Part shown: piece after piece, positions 1 through 6,897 of the stretch
Layout: every line of letters begins with the position of its first letter
Numbering within the stretch: the first letter of the stretch is position 1
NCBI GenBank assembly: GCA_945875225.1
Contig: CAMCJY010000073.1
Coordinates: forward strand, 1-8,190
Direction of reading: 5' to 3'
Origin: Comamonas sp. lk
GTDB taxonomy: Bacteria; Pseudomonadota; Gammaproteobacteria; Burkholderiales; Burkholderiaceae_C
DNA length: 8,190 nt
Notes under the pieces: generated by a model
Databases searched by the model: none
What the model was told of the DNA's origin: nothing
The model's input: the letters and a program-made list of their open reading frames with translations, nothing else
Translations under genes and position numbers: made by a program

Positions 1-20
1 AGAATGTAAGTTCCAAAACG

Positions 21-48
21 TAGAAAAGGGCCGAAAGGCCCTTTTCTA
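21..48 (-). terminator. Rho-independent terminator after tRNA-Ser
   Basis: A perfect inverted repeat has 12-bp arms (21-32 and 37-48) and a 4-nt loop. The GC core GGGCC/GGCCC is flanked by A-rich and T-rich arm ends. Read on the minus strand it lies 10 nt beyond the encoded CCA of the tRNA, and the descending arm ends in TTTTCTA, so it fits a terminator for the tRNA, and for holC and pepA if they are co-transcribed. The arms are symmetric, so it could also stop transcription arriving from the left on the plus strand. Bases 1-20 show nothing I can assign. Confidence 0.85.
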
Positions 49-58
49 TATCACTCAC

Positions 59-148
59 TGGCGGAGAAGGCGGGATTCGAACCCGCGGAGGGGTTTACCC
101 CTCGCACGCGTTCCAGGCGTGTGACTTAAACCGCTCATCCACCTCTCC
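59..148 (-). tRNA. tRNA-Ser (anticodon GGA)
   Basis: On the minus strand this is a 90-nt class II tRNA including an encoded CCA end (positions 61-59). The acceptor stem pairs 148-142 with 69-63, with one G-T wobble. The discriminator is G at 62. The anticodon loop CTGGAAC (116-110) carries GGA at 114-112, reading UCC and UCU serine codons. The long variable arm characteristic of tRNA-Ser is a perfect 6-bp stem (103-98 with 93-88) with a 4-nt loop. The T arm has a GCGGG stem and TTCGAAT loop. It begins 13 nt after the holC stop codon and has no clear promoter of its own; a weak TAAACT at 164-159 lacks a matching -35. It may be processed from the pepA-holC transcript. Confidence 0.97.
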
Positions 149-161
149 AGAGCCGCTAAGT

Positions 162-617
162 TTAACCCGAGTCAGCAGCCTTACCCGCAGTGCGTTGACG
201 CACATCGTGGTTGACCAGGCTAAAGCCGCGTTGCTTATAGCTTTTCCAGCGCTCGCGGGCGTCTTGGATGGCTTGTTCATCGCTAGAAACCAACTCGATC
301 ATGCGCTCGCGGTTGTGCGGATCGTCTGGTAGTTGGTCGCTCATATTGATGAGCACGGCCTGCTGCGCCAGGTCCGTGGGTACCTGCGCTGCCAGCAATA
401 CCGGGCTGCGGTGTGCCAGCGCAGCCGGGGCCTCGGCCATGGCGTGCGGCGTGAAACCTGCGGCCTCATCAGCCCACAGCGCGGCATCCATGCGCCGCAG
501 CACGGCAGCATCGCCCAGAATGAGCGCTTGCGCGCCGCTGGCCAGCACTTTGCGCACCAGGCGGCAGCAATAAGCCACCCGGTCCTCGATACCGATATGG
601 AAAGCGACTTGCGTCAC
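162..617 (-). CDS. holC: DNA polymerase III subunit chi
   Basis: The 151-residue product matches the chi subunit of the DNA polymerase III clamp-loader complex, which links the holoenzyme to SSB on the lagging strand through its partner psi. Family landmarks are the N-terminal VAFHIG and the following CRLVRKVLASG helix, the DAALW and GFTPH segments, the central PVLLAAQ and VLINMSDQLP strands, the ERMIELVSSDE stretch near residues 105-115, and the C-terminal ARERWKSYKQRGF helix. Length is normal for the family (about 140-150). The start is GTG at 617-615, and its GTGA overlaps the pepA stop by 4 bp, implying translational coupling to pepA. The same pepA-holC order is known in Escherichia coli, where valS follows; here a tRNA-Ser follows instead. 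Confidence 0.93.
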   Translation of the reverse strand: MTQVAFHIGIEDRVAYCCRLVRKVLASGAQALILGDAAVLRRMDAALWADEAAGFTPHAMAEAPAALAHRSPVLLAAQVPTDLAQQAVLINMSDQLPDDPHNRERMIELVSSDEQAIQDARERWKSYKQRGFSLVNHDVRQRTAGKAADSG

Positions 618-2059
618 TTGGCTTGCGCAGGCCCCAGCAGGTACTCCACCAGCAGGCCCACTGGCCGGCCGGTAGCGCCTTTTTGCGCACCGCTCTTCCA
701 GGCGCTGCCTGCAATGTCCAAATGCGCCCAGGGGAACTTTTCGGTAAAGCGTTGCAAAAACTTGGCCGCCGTCACCGCCCCGGCAGCGCGCCCGGCGATG
801 TTGGCGACATCGGCGAAGTTGGTCTTAAGGCCTTCGGCGTAATCTTCATCCAAAGGCATGCGCCAGCACAGGTCTTGCGCCCGGTCGCCGGCGCTGGCCA
901 AGGCCTGGGCCAGGTCTTCGTGGTCCGAGAACATCCCGGTGCGCACCGCGCCCAAGGCCACCACACAAGCGCCGGTCAGGGTCGCGATGTCCACCACCGC
1001 GGTGGGCTTGAAGCGCTCAGCGTAAGTCAGCGCGTCGCACAAAATCAGTCGGCCTTCGGCGTCGGTGTTCAGGATTTCAATGGTTTGGCCGCTCATGCTG
1101 GTCACCACATCGCCGGGTTTGACGGCTTTGCCGTTGATCAGGTTCTCGCAAGAGGGGATCAGGCCCACCACGTTGATGGCCGGTTTGAGCAGCGACAAGG
1201 ACTTGAAAGTGCCCAACACACTGGCTGCGCCGCACATATCGAACTTCATCTCGTCCATTTCGGACGCGGGCTTGATCGAGATGCCGCCACTGTCAAAGGT
1301 AATACCTTTGCCCACAATCACCGCCGGGGCTTTGGCTTTGGCTGCGCCCTCGTAGCGCAGCACGATAAAGCGCAAAGGCTGGTCCGAACCCTGGGCCACG
1401 GCCATAAATGAGCCCATGCCCAACTTGGCCACTTCGCGCGGCCCGAGCACGGTGCAGCTAATTTTGGGGTGCTTGGCCAGGGCCTGGGCGGCACCGGCCA
1501 AATCGGTGGGGGTGGCCAGGTTAGCCGGGCGGTTGGCCCATTCTTTGGCCAGTTCCACCCCGGCGACCACGGCCACGGTCCGGTCAAACACGGCTTTGAC
1601 CTCGGCCAGCTTGGGCACTGCGATCAGGGCTTTTTGCAGACTGCGCGGCTGCGGCTTGGATTTGCTGGTGGTGTAGACATAGGTGCCATCGGCCACCGCA
1701 AGCACGGCGGCGCGCACCGCGTCCGCGCTGGCGGCTCCGGCAAAACACAGCACCAGGCGCTTAAGACTCGCCGATTTACCCAGGCCCAGGGCCGCTTGCA
1801 AGGCGCTTTTGATCTGGCGGGCTTTGCCCTCACCGGCGCTGGCTAAGACCACGCGCACGGCGGCGCACTGGCTGGGGCGGTACAAGGCCAGGCATTTGCC
1901 CACGCCGGTTTCCAGGTCACCCGACTTGAGGGCACCGCCCACCAAATGGGATACCTGGTCTTTTGCCGGTTTAAAGTCTTTAGGCACCAGCACCACGAGC
2001 AAGTCACACTTCTCGGTGGCGGCGGCAGCCATTTCCAAGGCTTTGATTTCAAAGTTCAT
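614..2059 (-). CDS. pepA: Leucyl aminopeptidase (M17 family, PepA)
   Basis: This 481-residue cytosolic metallopeptidase removes N-terminal residues, preferably leucine, from peptides and normally acts as a hexamer with two divalent metals per active site. The N-terminal macro-like domain covers about residues 1-160, and the catalytic domain follows. The M17 signature NTDAEGRL lies at 331-338. The expected metal and catalytic residues are all present: K251, D256, K263, D274, D333, E335 and R337, each one position after the numbering of bovine lens LAP. The start is ATG at 2059-2057, preceded by a good ribosome binding site GAAAGGG (2072-2066) 6 nt upstream. It is the first gene of the minus-strand unit and overlaps holC by 4 bp. 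E. coli PepA also binds DNA in Xer recombination and carAB control; nothing here shows whether this one does. Confidence 0.97.
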   Translation of the reverse strand: MNFEIKALEMAAAATEKCDLLVVLVPKDFKPAKDQVSHLVGGALKSGDLETGVGKCLALYRPSQCAAVRVVLASAGEGKARQIKSALQAALGLGKSASLKRLVLCFAGAASADAVRAAVLAVADGTYVYTTSKSKPQPRSLQKALIAVPKLAEVKAVFDRTVAVVAGVELAKEWANRPANLATPTDLAGAAQALAKHPKISCTVLGPREVAKLGMGSFMAVAQGSDQPLRFIVLRYEGAAKAKAPAVIVGKGITFDSGGISIKPASEMDEMKFDMCGAASVLGTFKSLSLLKPAINVVGLIPSCENLINGKAVKPGDVVTSMSGQTIEILNTDAEGRLILCDALTYAERFKPTAVVDIATLTGACVVALGAVRTGMFSDHEDLAQALASAGDRAQDLCWRMPLDEDYAEGLKTNFADVANIAGRAAGAVTAAKFLQRFTEKFPWAHLDIAGSAWKSGAQKGATGRPVGLLVEYLLGPAQAK

Positions 2060-2082
2060 AATTGGCCCTTTCTACGGTTACC
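2057..2082. promoter_or_regulatory. Divergent pepA/lptF start region
   Basis: Only 23 bp (2060-2082) separate the pepA and lptF start codons, so promoters for both genes must lie largely inside the opposite coding sequence. On the plus strand CATAAT at 2057-2062 matches the -10 consensus at 5 of 6 positions and overlaps the pepA start codon. It would put an lptF transcript start near 2069, but no good -35 was found. On the minus strand the pepA ribosome binding site is clear (2072-2066), while only a weak TAACAT (2088-2083) could serve as its -10. The assignments of the individual promoter boxes are tentative. Confidence 0.35.
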
Positions 2083-3183
2083 ATGTTATTCCATTCCTCC
2101 ATCCGCAAGGAACTCGCGCGCACCTTTGGTGCCACCTTGGTAATTCTGATTACCGTGGTTATGACCACGACCGTGATCCGGACGCTGGGCGAGGCCACCC
2201 GTGGCATGTTTAACCCCACGGATGTGATGATGATCATGGGCTACTCGGTGCTGTCCCAACTGCCAACGATTTTGTCTTTCAGCCTGTTTTTAGCCATCGT
2301 TAGCGTGCTGACCCGTATGTACCGCGACAGCGAAATGGTGATTTGGCTGTGTAGCGGCCGGGGTCTGACCTCGCTGGTGCGCCCGCTTTTGCGCTTTGCC
2401 TGGCCGATTTTTGTGTTGATTTTGGTCCTGGCCTTGCTGGTCTTGCCCTGGGCTTTCAGCCAGATTGAAGACTTGCGCGACCAATACCAAAAGCGCAGCG
2501 ATGTCTCCCGGGTAGAGCCTGGCCAGTTCCAGGAGTCGGCCAATGGCGACAAGGTGTTTTTTATAGACAAAGATAGCTCCAACAAAGAGCAGGGTATTAA
2601 TGTGTTCATGGTGACGCGTGAGCGCGGTCTGCAAACCGTCACTTCCGCCGACCGTGGCATGGTAGAGGTAGACGACGGACAAAAGCGGCTGGTGCTGGAA
2701 AACGGGCAGCGCGTGGAAATCGCCATGGATACCGGCCAAAGCAGTTTCAGCACTTTCGAGCGTTACACCATCAAGCTGGGCTTTGACGCGCCCAGCACCC
2801 GCAATTTCGTACCTGCCTCGACCCTAGCCACCACCGATCTTCTAGCCTCGCCCTTGCCTGCGCACCGGGGCGAACTGGTCTGGCGTGCCGGGTTTTTTCT
2901 TGCTGCCATCAATGTGATTTTTTTGGGACTGGCGGTCTCGGGCTTTAACCCGAGGGTCGGGCGTGCGAGCAACTTGGTGTTTGCCTTCATGACCTACCTG
3001 GTGTATTTCAATCTGCTGGCCCTAGGGAAAAACTGGGTGGAAACCGGCCAAATGTCGGCGGCGCAACTCTTGCTCTATTTACATGGCGGGGTATTTGCGC
3101 TGAGTCTTTTGTGGCTAACGGTACGCCATAACCATTGGGCCTTGCGCCGTCCCGCAGGCTGGCGCAAGGGATTGCGCCCGTGA
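2083..3183 (+). CDS. lptF: LPS export ABC transporter permease LptF
   Basis: This 366-residue YjgP/YjgQ-family protein is one of the two membrane subunits of the LptB2FG transporter, which extracts lipopolysaccharide from the inner membrane and feeds it to the LptC-LptA-LptD bridge. Hydrophobic segments sit at about residues 14-34, 54-80 and 103-125. A hydrophilic periplasmic domain, expected to be the beta-jellyroll, covers about 126-264. Three more membrane segments lie at about 265-288, 295-317 and 326-350. The start is placed at ATG 2083 because LptF proteins of this group begin MLFHSS-RKELA. A TTG at 2062 in frame would add seven residues but would leave 2 nt to the divergent pepA start. 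No clear Shine-Dalgarno precedes the ATG. The stop overlaps the lptG start. The partner ATPase gene lptB is not in the window. Confidence 0.95.
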   Translation: MLFHSSIRKELARTFGATLVILITVVMTTTVIRTLGEATRGMFNPTDVMMIMGYSVLSQLPTILSFSLFLAIVSVLTRMYRDSEMVIWLCSGRGLTSLVRPLLRFAWPIFVLILVLALLVLPWAFSQIEDLRDQYQKRSDVSRVEPGQFQESANGDKVFFIDKDSSNKEQGINVFMVTRERGLQTVTSADRGMVEVDDGQKRLVLENGQRVEIAMDTGQSSFSTFERYTIKLGFDAPSTRNFVPASTLATTDLLASPLPAHRGELVWRAGFFLAAINVIFLGLAVSGFNPRVGRASNLVFAFMTYLVYFNLLALGKNWVETGQMSAAQLLLYLHGGVFALSLLWLTVRHNHWALRRPAGWRKGLRP

Positions 3184-4286
3184 GAACCCTGCGCAAATTG
3201 CTTTACGTCGAGGTGCTGGCTGCGGTGGCCCTGGTCATCTTTGCCTTTAGCGCCTTGTTTTTGTTTTTTGACCTGAGCGATGAGCTCAATGCGATACAAA
3301 GCAACAAGACGCTGGGCTACACCGTCAGCAAAGCGCTGATCTATGTGGCCTTGATGATCCCCAGCCACCTGTACGAGCTGATGCCGATTGCGGTGTTAAT
3401 CGGCACTATTTTTGTCATGGCACGGCTGGCGCAAAGTTCAGAATTCACTATTTTGCGTACCAGCGGGCTGGGGCCCTGGCAGGCGCTGCGCGCGCTGATG
3501 CTGCTGGGCCTGGGTTTTGTCACCCTGACGTTTGCGCTGGGCGACTACCTGGCGCCGCTGGCCGATAAAACCGCCCAGGCCATCAAAGCCCAGGCGCTGG
3601 GCCAGATATCCCTGGGCCGCACCGGTGCCTGGATCAAAGACAAGCAGCCCTACAGCAGCTTTTCAGTGAACGTGGGCGCCTTGGAGGGCACTACCGGCAT
3701 GAAGGGCATCCGTATTTTTGAACTGGACAACAAGGGGCATATCGTCTCGGTGATGCAAGCCAGCGCAGGCGAATTCGGGCCCGGACAGTCCTGGTCATTG
3801 CTCGATGTGACGCGCACGGAATATATGAATATGGGCACCCCCCAAGCGCAGGCCAGCACCACCCGCCACGCGCAACTGAGCTGGATTAACCATATCAGCG
3901 CCGAAATGGTGGCCTCGGCCCTGCTGCGCCCGGAGCGCATGGGCACGCTTGAATTGTTTCAGTACGTGAGCCACCTCAATGCCAACGGGCAGTCGGCGCA
4001 AAAATACGAAATTCAGTTTTGGAAAAAAGTTTTCTACCCTCTAAGTTGTCTGGTCATGGTGATGCTGGCCCTGCCCTTTGCCTATTTGCACTTTCGCAGC
4101 AGCGGCACCACGCCCATGGTGTTTGTTGGCGTGATGGCCGGCATCAGCTTTGTGCTGCTCAACAACCTGGTGGGCGATCTGGGCTATTTGCAAGGCTGGC
4201 AAGCCTGGTTTACCGCCGCCCTGCCCGGCCTGATTTATTCCTTTATTTCCCTCGCAGCCTTTGCTTGGTTGGTGGCACGCCAATGA
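3180..4286 (+). CDS. lptG: LPS export ABC transporter permease LptG
   Basis: This 368-residue protein is the second membrane subunit of LptB2FG and a paralogue of LptF with the same architecture. Membrane segments lie at about residues 10-31, 48-78 and 98-120, a periplasmic beta-rich domain at about 121-284, and further segments at about 285-305, 313-333 and 343-366. The N-terminus RTLRKLLYVEV followed by FDLSDEL is typical of LptG in this lineage. The GTG start at 3180 is chosen because it overlaps the lptF stop as GTGA, has AAGGG at 3166-3170 (9 nt spacing), and gives the family N-terminus. The frame is open further upstream, but only as a shadow of the lptF end. The stop TGA overlaps the ATG of the chelatase gene, so lptF, lptG and the chelatase are probably one translationally coupled operon. 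Confidence 0.95.
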   Translation: MRTLRKLLYVEVLAAVALVIFAFSALFLFFDLSDELNAIQSNKTLGYTVSKALIYVALMIPSHLYELMPIAVLIGTIFVMARLAQSSEFTILRTSGLGPWQALRALMLLGLGFVTLTFALGDYLAPLADKTAQAIKAQALGQISLGRTGAWIKDKQPYSSFSVNVGALEGTTGMKGIRIFELDNKGHIVSVMQASAGEFGPGQSWSLLDVTRTEYMNMGTPQAQASTTRHAQLSWINHISAEMVASALLRPERMGTLELFQYVSHLNANGQSAQKYEIQFWKKVFYPLSCLVMVMLALPFAYLHFRSSGTTPMVFVGVMAGISFVLLNNLVGDLGYLQGWQAWFTAALPGLIYSFISLAAFAWLVARQ

Positions 4287-4663
4287 ACCCACCAGGTCAG
4301 GCCCCGACCCGCGCCATCGTCTTATTCGCCCACGGTTCGCGCGACCCCTTGTGGCACCGGCCTGTCCAGGCGGTGGCCGATGCCATCGCCTTGCGCGCGC
4401 CGGCGACGCCAGTGGCTTGTGCTTATTTGGAGTTGAGCACGCCCGATCTACCCACCGTATGCGAGGGCCTTATCAGCCAAGGCGCCAGCGCACTGACTAT
4501 CGTCCCCATGTTTCTGGGCGTGGGCAAGCACGCGCGGGAGGACTTGCCGGCACTGATGACGCAATTGCGCCAGCAATGGCCTGCAATCGATTTCCAATTG
4601 CAGGCCGCGGTGGGCGAAAACCCGCGCCTTATCGCTTTGCTGGCAGACATTGCCCTGGCTTAG
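4283..4663 (+). CDS. cbiX: CbiX/SirB-type sirohydrochlorin chelatase, small single-domain form
   Basis: This 126-residue class II chelatase-fold protein is predicted to insert a metal into sirohydrochlorin, giving siroheme (Fe) or the cobalt precursor of cobalamin. Motifs seen are LFAHGSRDP with the predicted metal-binding H17, the conserved acidic E50 in AYLELS, and the GVGKHAREDLP segment with the second histidine H83. Length matches the short CbiX form (about 120-130 residues), which probably works as a dimer, rather than the duplicated CbiX/CbiK forms. The ATG start lies in an ATGA overlap with the lptG stop; GGTGG at 4271-4275 is a weak ribosome binding site. Iron for siroheme is the likelier use because cysB follows directly and siroheme serves sulfite reductase, but the metal cannot be read from sequence. 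A perfect hairpin lies inside its 3' part. Confidence 0.85.
   Translation: MNPPGQAPTRAIVLFAHGSRDPLWHRPVQAVADAIALRAPATPVACAYLELSTPDLPTVCEGLISQGASALTIVPMFLGVGKHAREDLPALMTQLRQQWPAIDFQLQAAVGENPRLIALLADIALA
4578..4606. repeat. Intragenic inverted repeat in the chelatase gene
   Basis: Arms GGCCTGCAAT (4578-4587) and ATTGCAGGCC (4597-4606) are perfectly complementary over 10 bp, with a 9-nt loop. The right arm includes CAATTGC (4595-4601), a second copy of the same heptamer at 4562-4568. The repeat is within coding sequence, about 55 nt before the stop, and is not followed by a T tract, so it is not a standard intrinsic terminator. It may form an mRNA stem-loop, or it may be coincidental. Confidence 0.6.
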
Positions 4664-4722
4664 TCTCAGGCTTGAAATCGAATTTAATGCATAATGAATG
4701 GATTCTTTAGCTTAATTTAGTT
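4664..4722 (+). promoter_or_regulatory. AT-rich cysB leader, probable promoter/operator
   Basis: This 59-bp gap is strikingly AT-rich in a GC-rich window: bases 4671-4722 contain 13 G/C of 52. It holds TTGAAA at 4672-4677 (5 of 6 match to a -35) and -10-like TTTAAT (4683-4688) and CATAAT (4690-4695), but none of these pairs at standard spacing. LysR regulators often bind AT-rich DNA upstream of their own gene, so an autoregulatory CysB site here is plausible. No Shine-Dalgarno precedes the cysB ATG. Confidence 0.45.
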
Positions 4723-5676
4723 ATGAATCTTCACCAATTTCGCTTTGTGCAGGAGGCCGTTCGGCACAACCTGAACCTGACCGAAGCGGCCAAGGCCTTG
4801 CACACCTCCCAGCCCGGAGTTTCCAAAGCGATCATCGAGTTGGAGCAAGAGCTGGGCATAGAAATCTTCACCCGCCACGGCAAGCGCCTCAAGCGCGTGA
4901 CCGAGCCGGGGCGCCTGGTGGTCAGCAGCATCGACCTGATACTGCGCGAACTGGGCAACCTCAAGCGCATCGGCGAGCAGTACAGCCAGGAGGACAGCGG
5001 CACCTTGTCGATTGCCACCACCCATACCCAGGCGCGCTATGTGTTGCCCGAAAAAGTGGCTAGCCTGCGCAACAGCTTCCCCAAAGTCAATGTCAGCCTG
5101 CACCAGGGCGCGCCCGACCAGGTGGCGCGCATGCTGATCGACGAGGTGGCCGAGATCGGCATCGCCACCGAGTCCTTGGCCTCTTACCCCGAACTAGTGA
5201 CCCTGCCTTGCTACGAATGGCAGCATATGCTGGTCATGCCGGTGGAGCATCCCTTGGCCAGCCGCAGCCGCATCACCCTGGAAGACGTGGCCGCCGAGCC
5301 TTTGATTACCTACCATCCCTCGTTCACCGGTCGCACCAAAATCGACGCCGCATTCGCCGCGCGTAAGCTGCACCCGCGCATTGCGCTCGAAGCCATTGAT
5401 TCGGACGTGATCACCACCTATGTCCGCCTGGGCCTGGGTTTGGGCATCGCCGCCGAAATGGCAGTGCGCGACTTGCAACAAGAAGGTGGCAAAAGCGGCT
5501 TGGTGGTGCGCCCTGCCGGCCATTTGTTCGGCCAAAATATGACGCGCGTCGCATTCAAACGCAGCGCCTATTTGCGCAATTTTGTGTACACCTTTACCGA
5601 ACTGCTCAGCGCGCGTCTGAGCCGCCAAACCATAGAGCGGGCGATGGGCGGGCATTTCACTGATTCGGACATCTAA
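4723..5676 (+). CDS. cysB: CysB-family LysR transcriptional regulator
   Basis: This 317-residue LysR-type protein is expected to activate sulfate assimilation and related sulfur genes when reduced sulfur is scarce. The N-terminal winged helix-turn-helix covers about residues 1-60, with the recognition region around LTEAAKALHTSQPGVSK, and is followed by a linker helix. The effector domain fills about 93-300. Positions matching the coinducer site of enteric CysB are conserved: T100, T102 and Q103 in TTHTQ, T149 in GIATES, and T202 in FTGRTK. The DADVIKTYVRLGLG-like segment appears as SDVITTYVRLGLGLG. In enteric bacteria the coinducer is N-acetylserine or O-acetylserine; the conserved pocket supports the same class of ligand here. 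The ATG at 4723 gives the canonical MNLHQFRFVQEA start. It follows a small sirohydrochlorin chelatase gene, consistent with a sulfur role. The paralogue Cbl is a less likely alternative. Confidence 0.93.
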   Translation: MNLHQFRFVQEAVRHNLNLTEAAKALHTSQPGVSKAIIELEQELGIEIFTRHGKRLKRVTEPGRLVVSSIDLILRELGNLKRIGEQYSQEDSGTLSIATTHTQARYVLPEKVASLRNSFPKVNVSLHQGAPDQVARMLIDEVAEIGIATESLASYPELVTLPCYEWQHMLVMPVEHPLASRSRITLEDVAAEPLITYHPSFTGRTKIDAAFAARKLHPRIALEAIDSDVITTYVRLGLGLGIAAEMAVRDLQQEGGKSGLVVRPAGHLFGQNMTRVAFKRSAYLRNFVYTFTELLSARLSRQTIERAMGGHFTDSDI

Positions 5677-5715
5677 GGCACCTCGCCTTCAAGCCATTAC
5701 ACCTACTTTGCCACC

Positions 5716-6897
5716 ATGCCCCACAGCACCCCGGCCAGCCCTGTTTTTCCCACCCCAACCCTGCGCAGCCGCCTGCCGGAAGTGGGCACCACGATATTCA
5801 CCGTCATGTCCGCGCTGGCCACTGAGCACCAATCGGTCAATCTGGGTCAGGGCTTTCCTGACTTTGCCTGCGACCCTTCTTTGCTGGACGCCGTCAGCCA
5901 AGCCATGCACCAGGGTCACAACCAATACCCGCCCATGGCCGGCGTGCTGGCCCTGCGCGAAGCGGTGGCCGACAAGATTCAGCGACTGTACGGGCGCAGC
6001 TACCGCGCCGCCGACGAGATCACCATCACCGCCGGGGCGACGCAGGCGATTATTTCTATCGTGCTGGCTGTGGTGCATCCTGGCGACGAAGTCATCGTGC
6101 TGGAGCCCTGTTACGACAGCTACCTGCCCAATATCGCGCTGGCCGGCGGCGTGGCGGTGCGCGTGCCCTTAACGCCGGGCACCTTCCGCCCCGACTTTGA
6201 CAAGATTGCAGCAGCCCTCACGCCCCGCACGCGCTGCATCATCATCAACTCACCGCACAACCCCAGCGGCACCATCTGGCGCCGCGAAGATATGCTGCGC
6301 CTGCAAGAGATTTTGGCGCCCACTGAGGTGCTACTGATCAGCGACGAGGTGTATGAGCATATGGTCTTTGACGGCGCGCCCCACGAAAGTGCCGCCCGCT
6401 ACCCCGGCCTGGCAGCACGCAGCTTTATCGTGTCCAGCTTTGGCAAAACCTACCATGTCACCGGCTGGAAAATTGGCTTTGTGGCGGCCCCCGCAGCTCT
6501 GACCGCCGAACTGCGCAAAGTGCATCAATTCAATGTATTTACCGTCAACACGCCGGTGCAGTACGGCCTAGCCGCTTTTATGCAAGAGCCTGCCCGCTAC
6601 TTGGAATTGCCCGCGTTTTACCAGCGCAAGCGCGATCTGTTTCGTCAGGGCTTGGCGCAAACCCGCTTTCGGCTGCTGCCCAGCGAGGGCACGTTTTTCC
6701 AGTGCGCAGAAATCTCTGAAGTCAGTGATATGAGCGAGGCCGAGTTTTGTCGTTGGTTGACCATAGAAATTGGCGTTACCGCCATTCCGATGTCGGCTTT
6801 TTACCGCGACGCATTTGACCAAAAAATAGTACGCTTTTGCTTTGCCAAAGAAGAAGCTACCCTGCGTAAAGGCCTAGAACGCTTAGCCCCGCTGTAG
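5716..6897 (+). CDS. ybdL: Methionine aminotransferase, YbdL type (PLP-dependent, fold type I)
   Basis: This 393-residue class I/II aminotransferase resembles E. coli YbdL, which prefers methionine and other bulky amino acids and interconverts methionine and 4-methylthio-2-oxobutanoate. The PLP lysine is K244 in SSFGKTYHVTGWKIGF. Cofactor and substrate residues seen are Y133 in PCYDSY, N182 in HNPSG, D210 and Y213 in SDEVYEH, and R373 in VRFCF, the expected carboxylate-binding arginine. Other YbdL-like blocks are VNLGQGFPDF, NQYPPMAGV, AGATQA, QFNVFTVNTP and GVTAIPMSAFY. Length is normal (YbdL has 386). The ATG at 5716 lies 39 nt after cysB with no Shine-Dalgarno and no terminator between, so co-transcription with cysB is possible. 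Kynurenine or glutamine transaminase activity and annotation as DapC are known confusions for this family. Confidence 0.88.
   Translation: MPHSTPASPVFPTPTLRSRLPEVGTTIFTVMSALATEHQSVNLGQGFPDFACDPSLLDAVSQAMHQGHNQYPPMAGVLALREAVADKIQRLYGRSYRAADEITITAGATQAIISIVLAVVHPGDEVIVLEPCYDSYLPNIALAGGVAVRVPLTPGTFRPDFDKIAAALTPRTRCIIINSPHNPSGTIWRREDMLRLQEILAPTEVLLISDEVYEHMVFDGAPHESAARYPGLAARSFIVSSFGKTYHVTGWKIGFVAAPAALTAELRKVHQFNVFTVNTPVQYGLAAFMQEPARYLELPAFYQRKRDLFRQGLAQTRFRLLPSEGTFFQCAEISEVSDMSEAEFCRWLTIEIGVTAIPMSAFYRDAFDQKIVRFCFAKEEATLRKGLERLAPL

Noticed and set aside
190..203. Inverted repeat GTGCGT-TG-ACGCAC in holC
   Set aside because: The two-base loop is too tight for a stable RNA hairpin, the arms are only 6 bp, and it lies in coding sequence.
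623..1411. Long plus-strand open frame (262 codons) opposite pepA
   Set aside because: It is antisense to a gene with complete M17 catalytic motifs. Its composition is rich in G, H, Q and A as expected of a GC-rich shadow frame, and no family is recognisable.
2062..2082. TTG at 2062 as a longer lptF start
   Set aside because: The added residues do not match LptF N-termini, which start MLFHSS in this lineage, and the start would nearly abut the pepA start codon.
2241..2753. Minus-strand open frame of 170 codons inside lptF
   Set aside because: It is fully antisense to lptF, shows no recognisable domain and has a Ser/Thr/Arg-rich shadow composition.
2937..2954. Inverted repeat CTCGGG-CTTTAA-CCCGAG in lptF
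   Set aside because: Six-bp arms are common by chance in GC-rich coding DNA, there is no T tract, and nothing in the position suggests a role.
4261..4710. Alternative plus-strand frame over the chelatase gene
   Set aside because: The overlapping frame starting at 4283 carries the HGSRDP and GVGKHARED motifs; the alternative frame has none.
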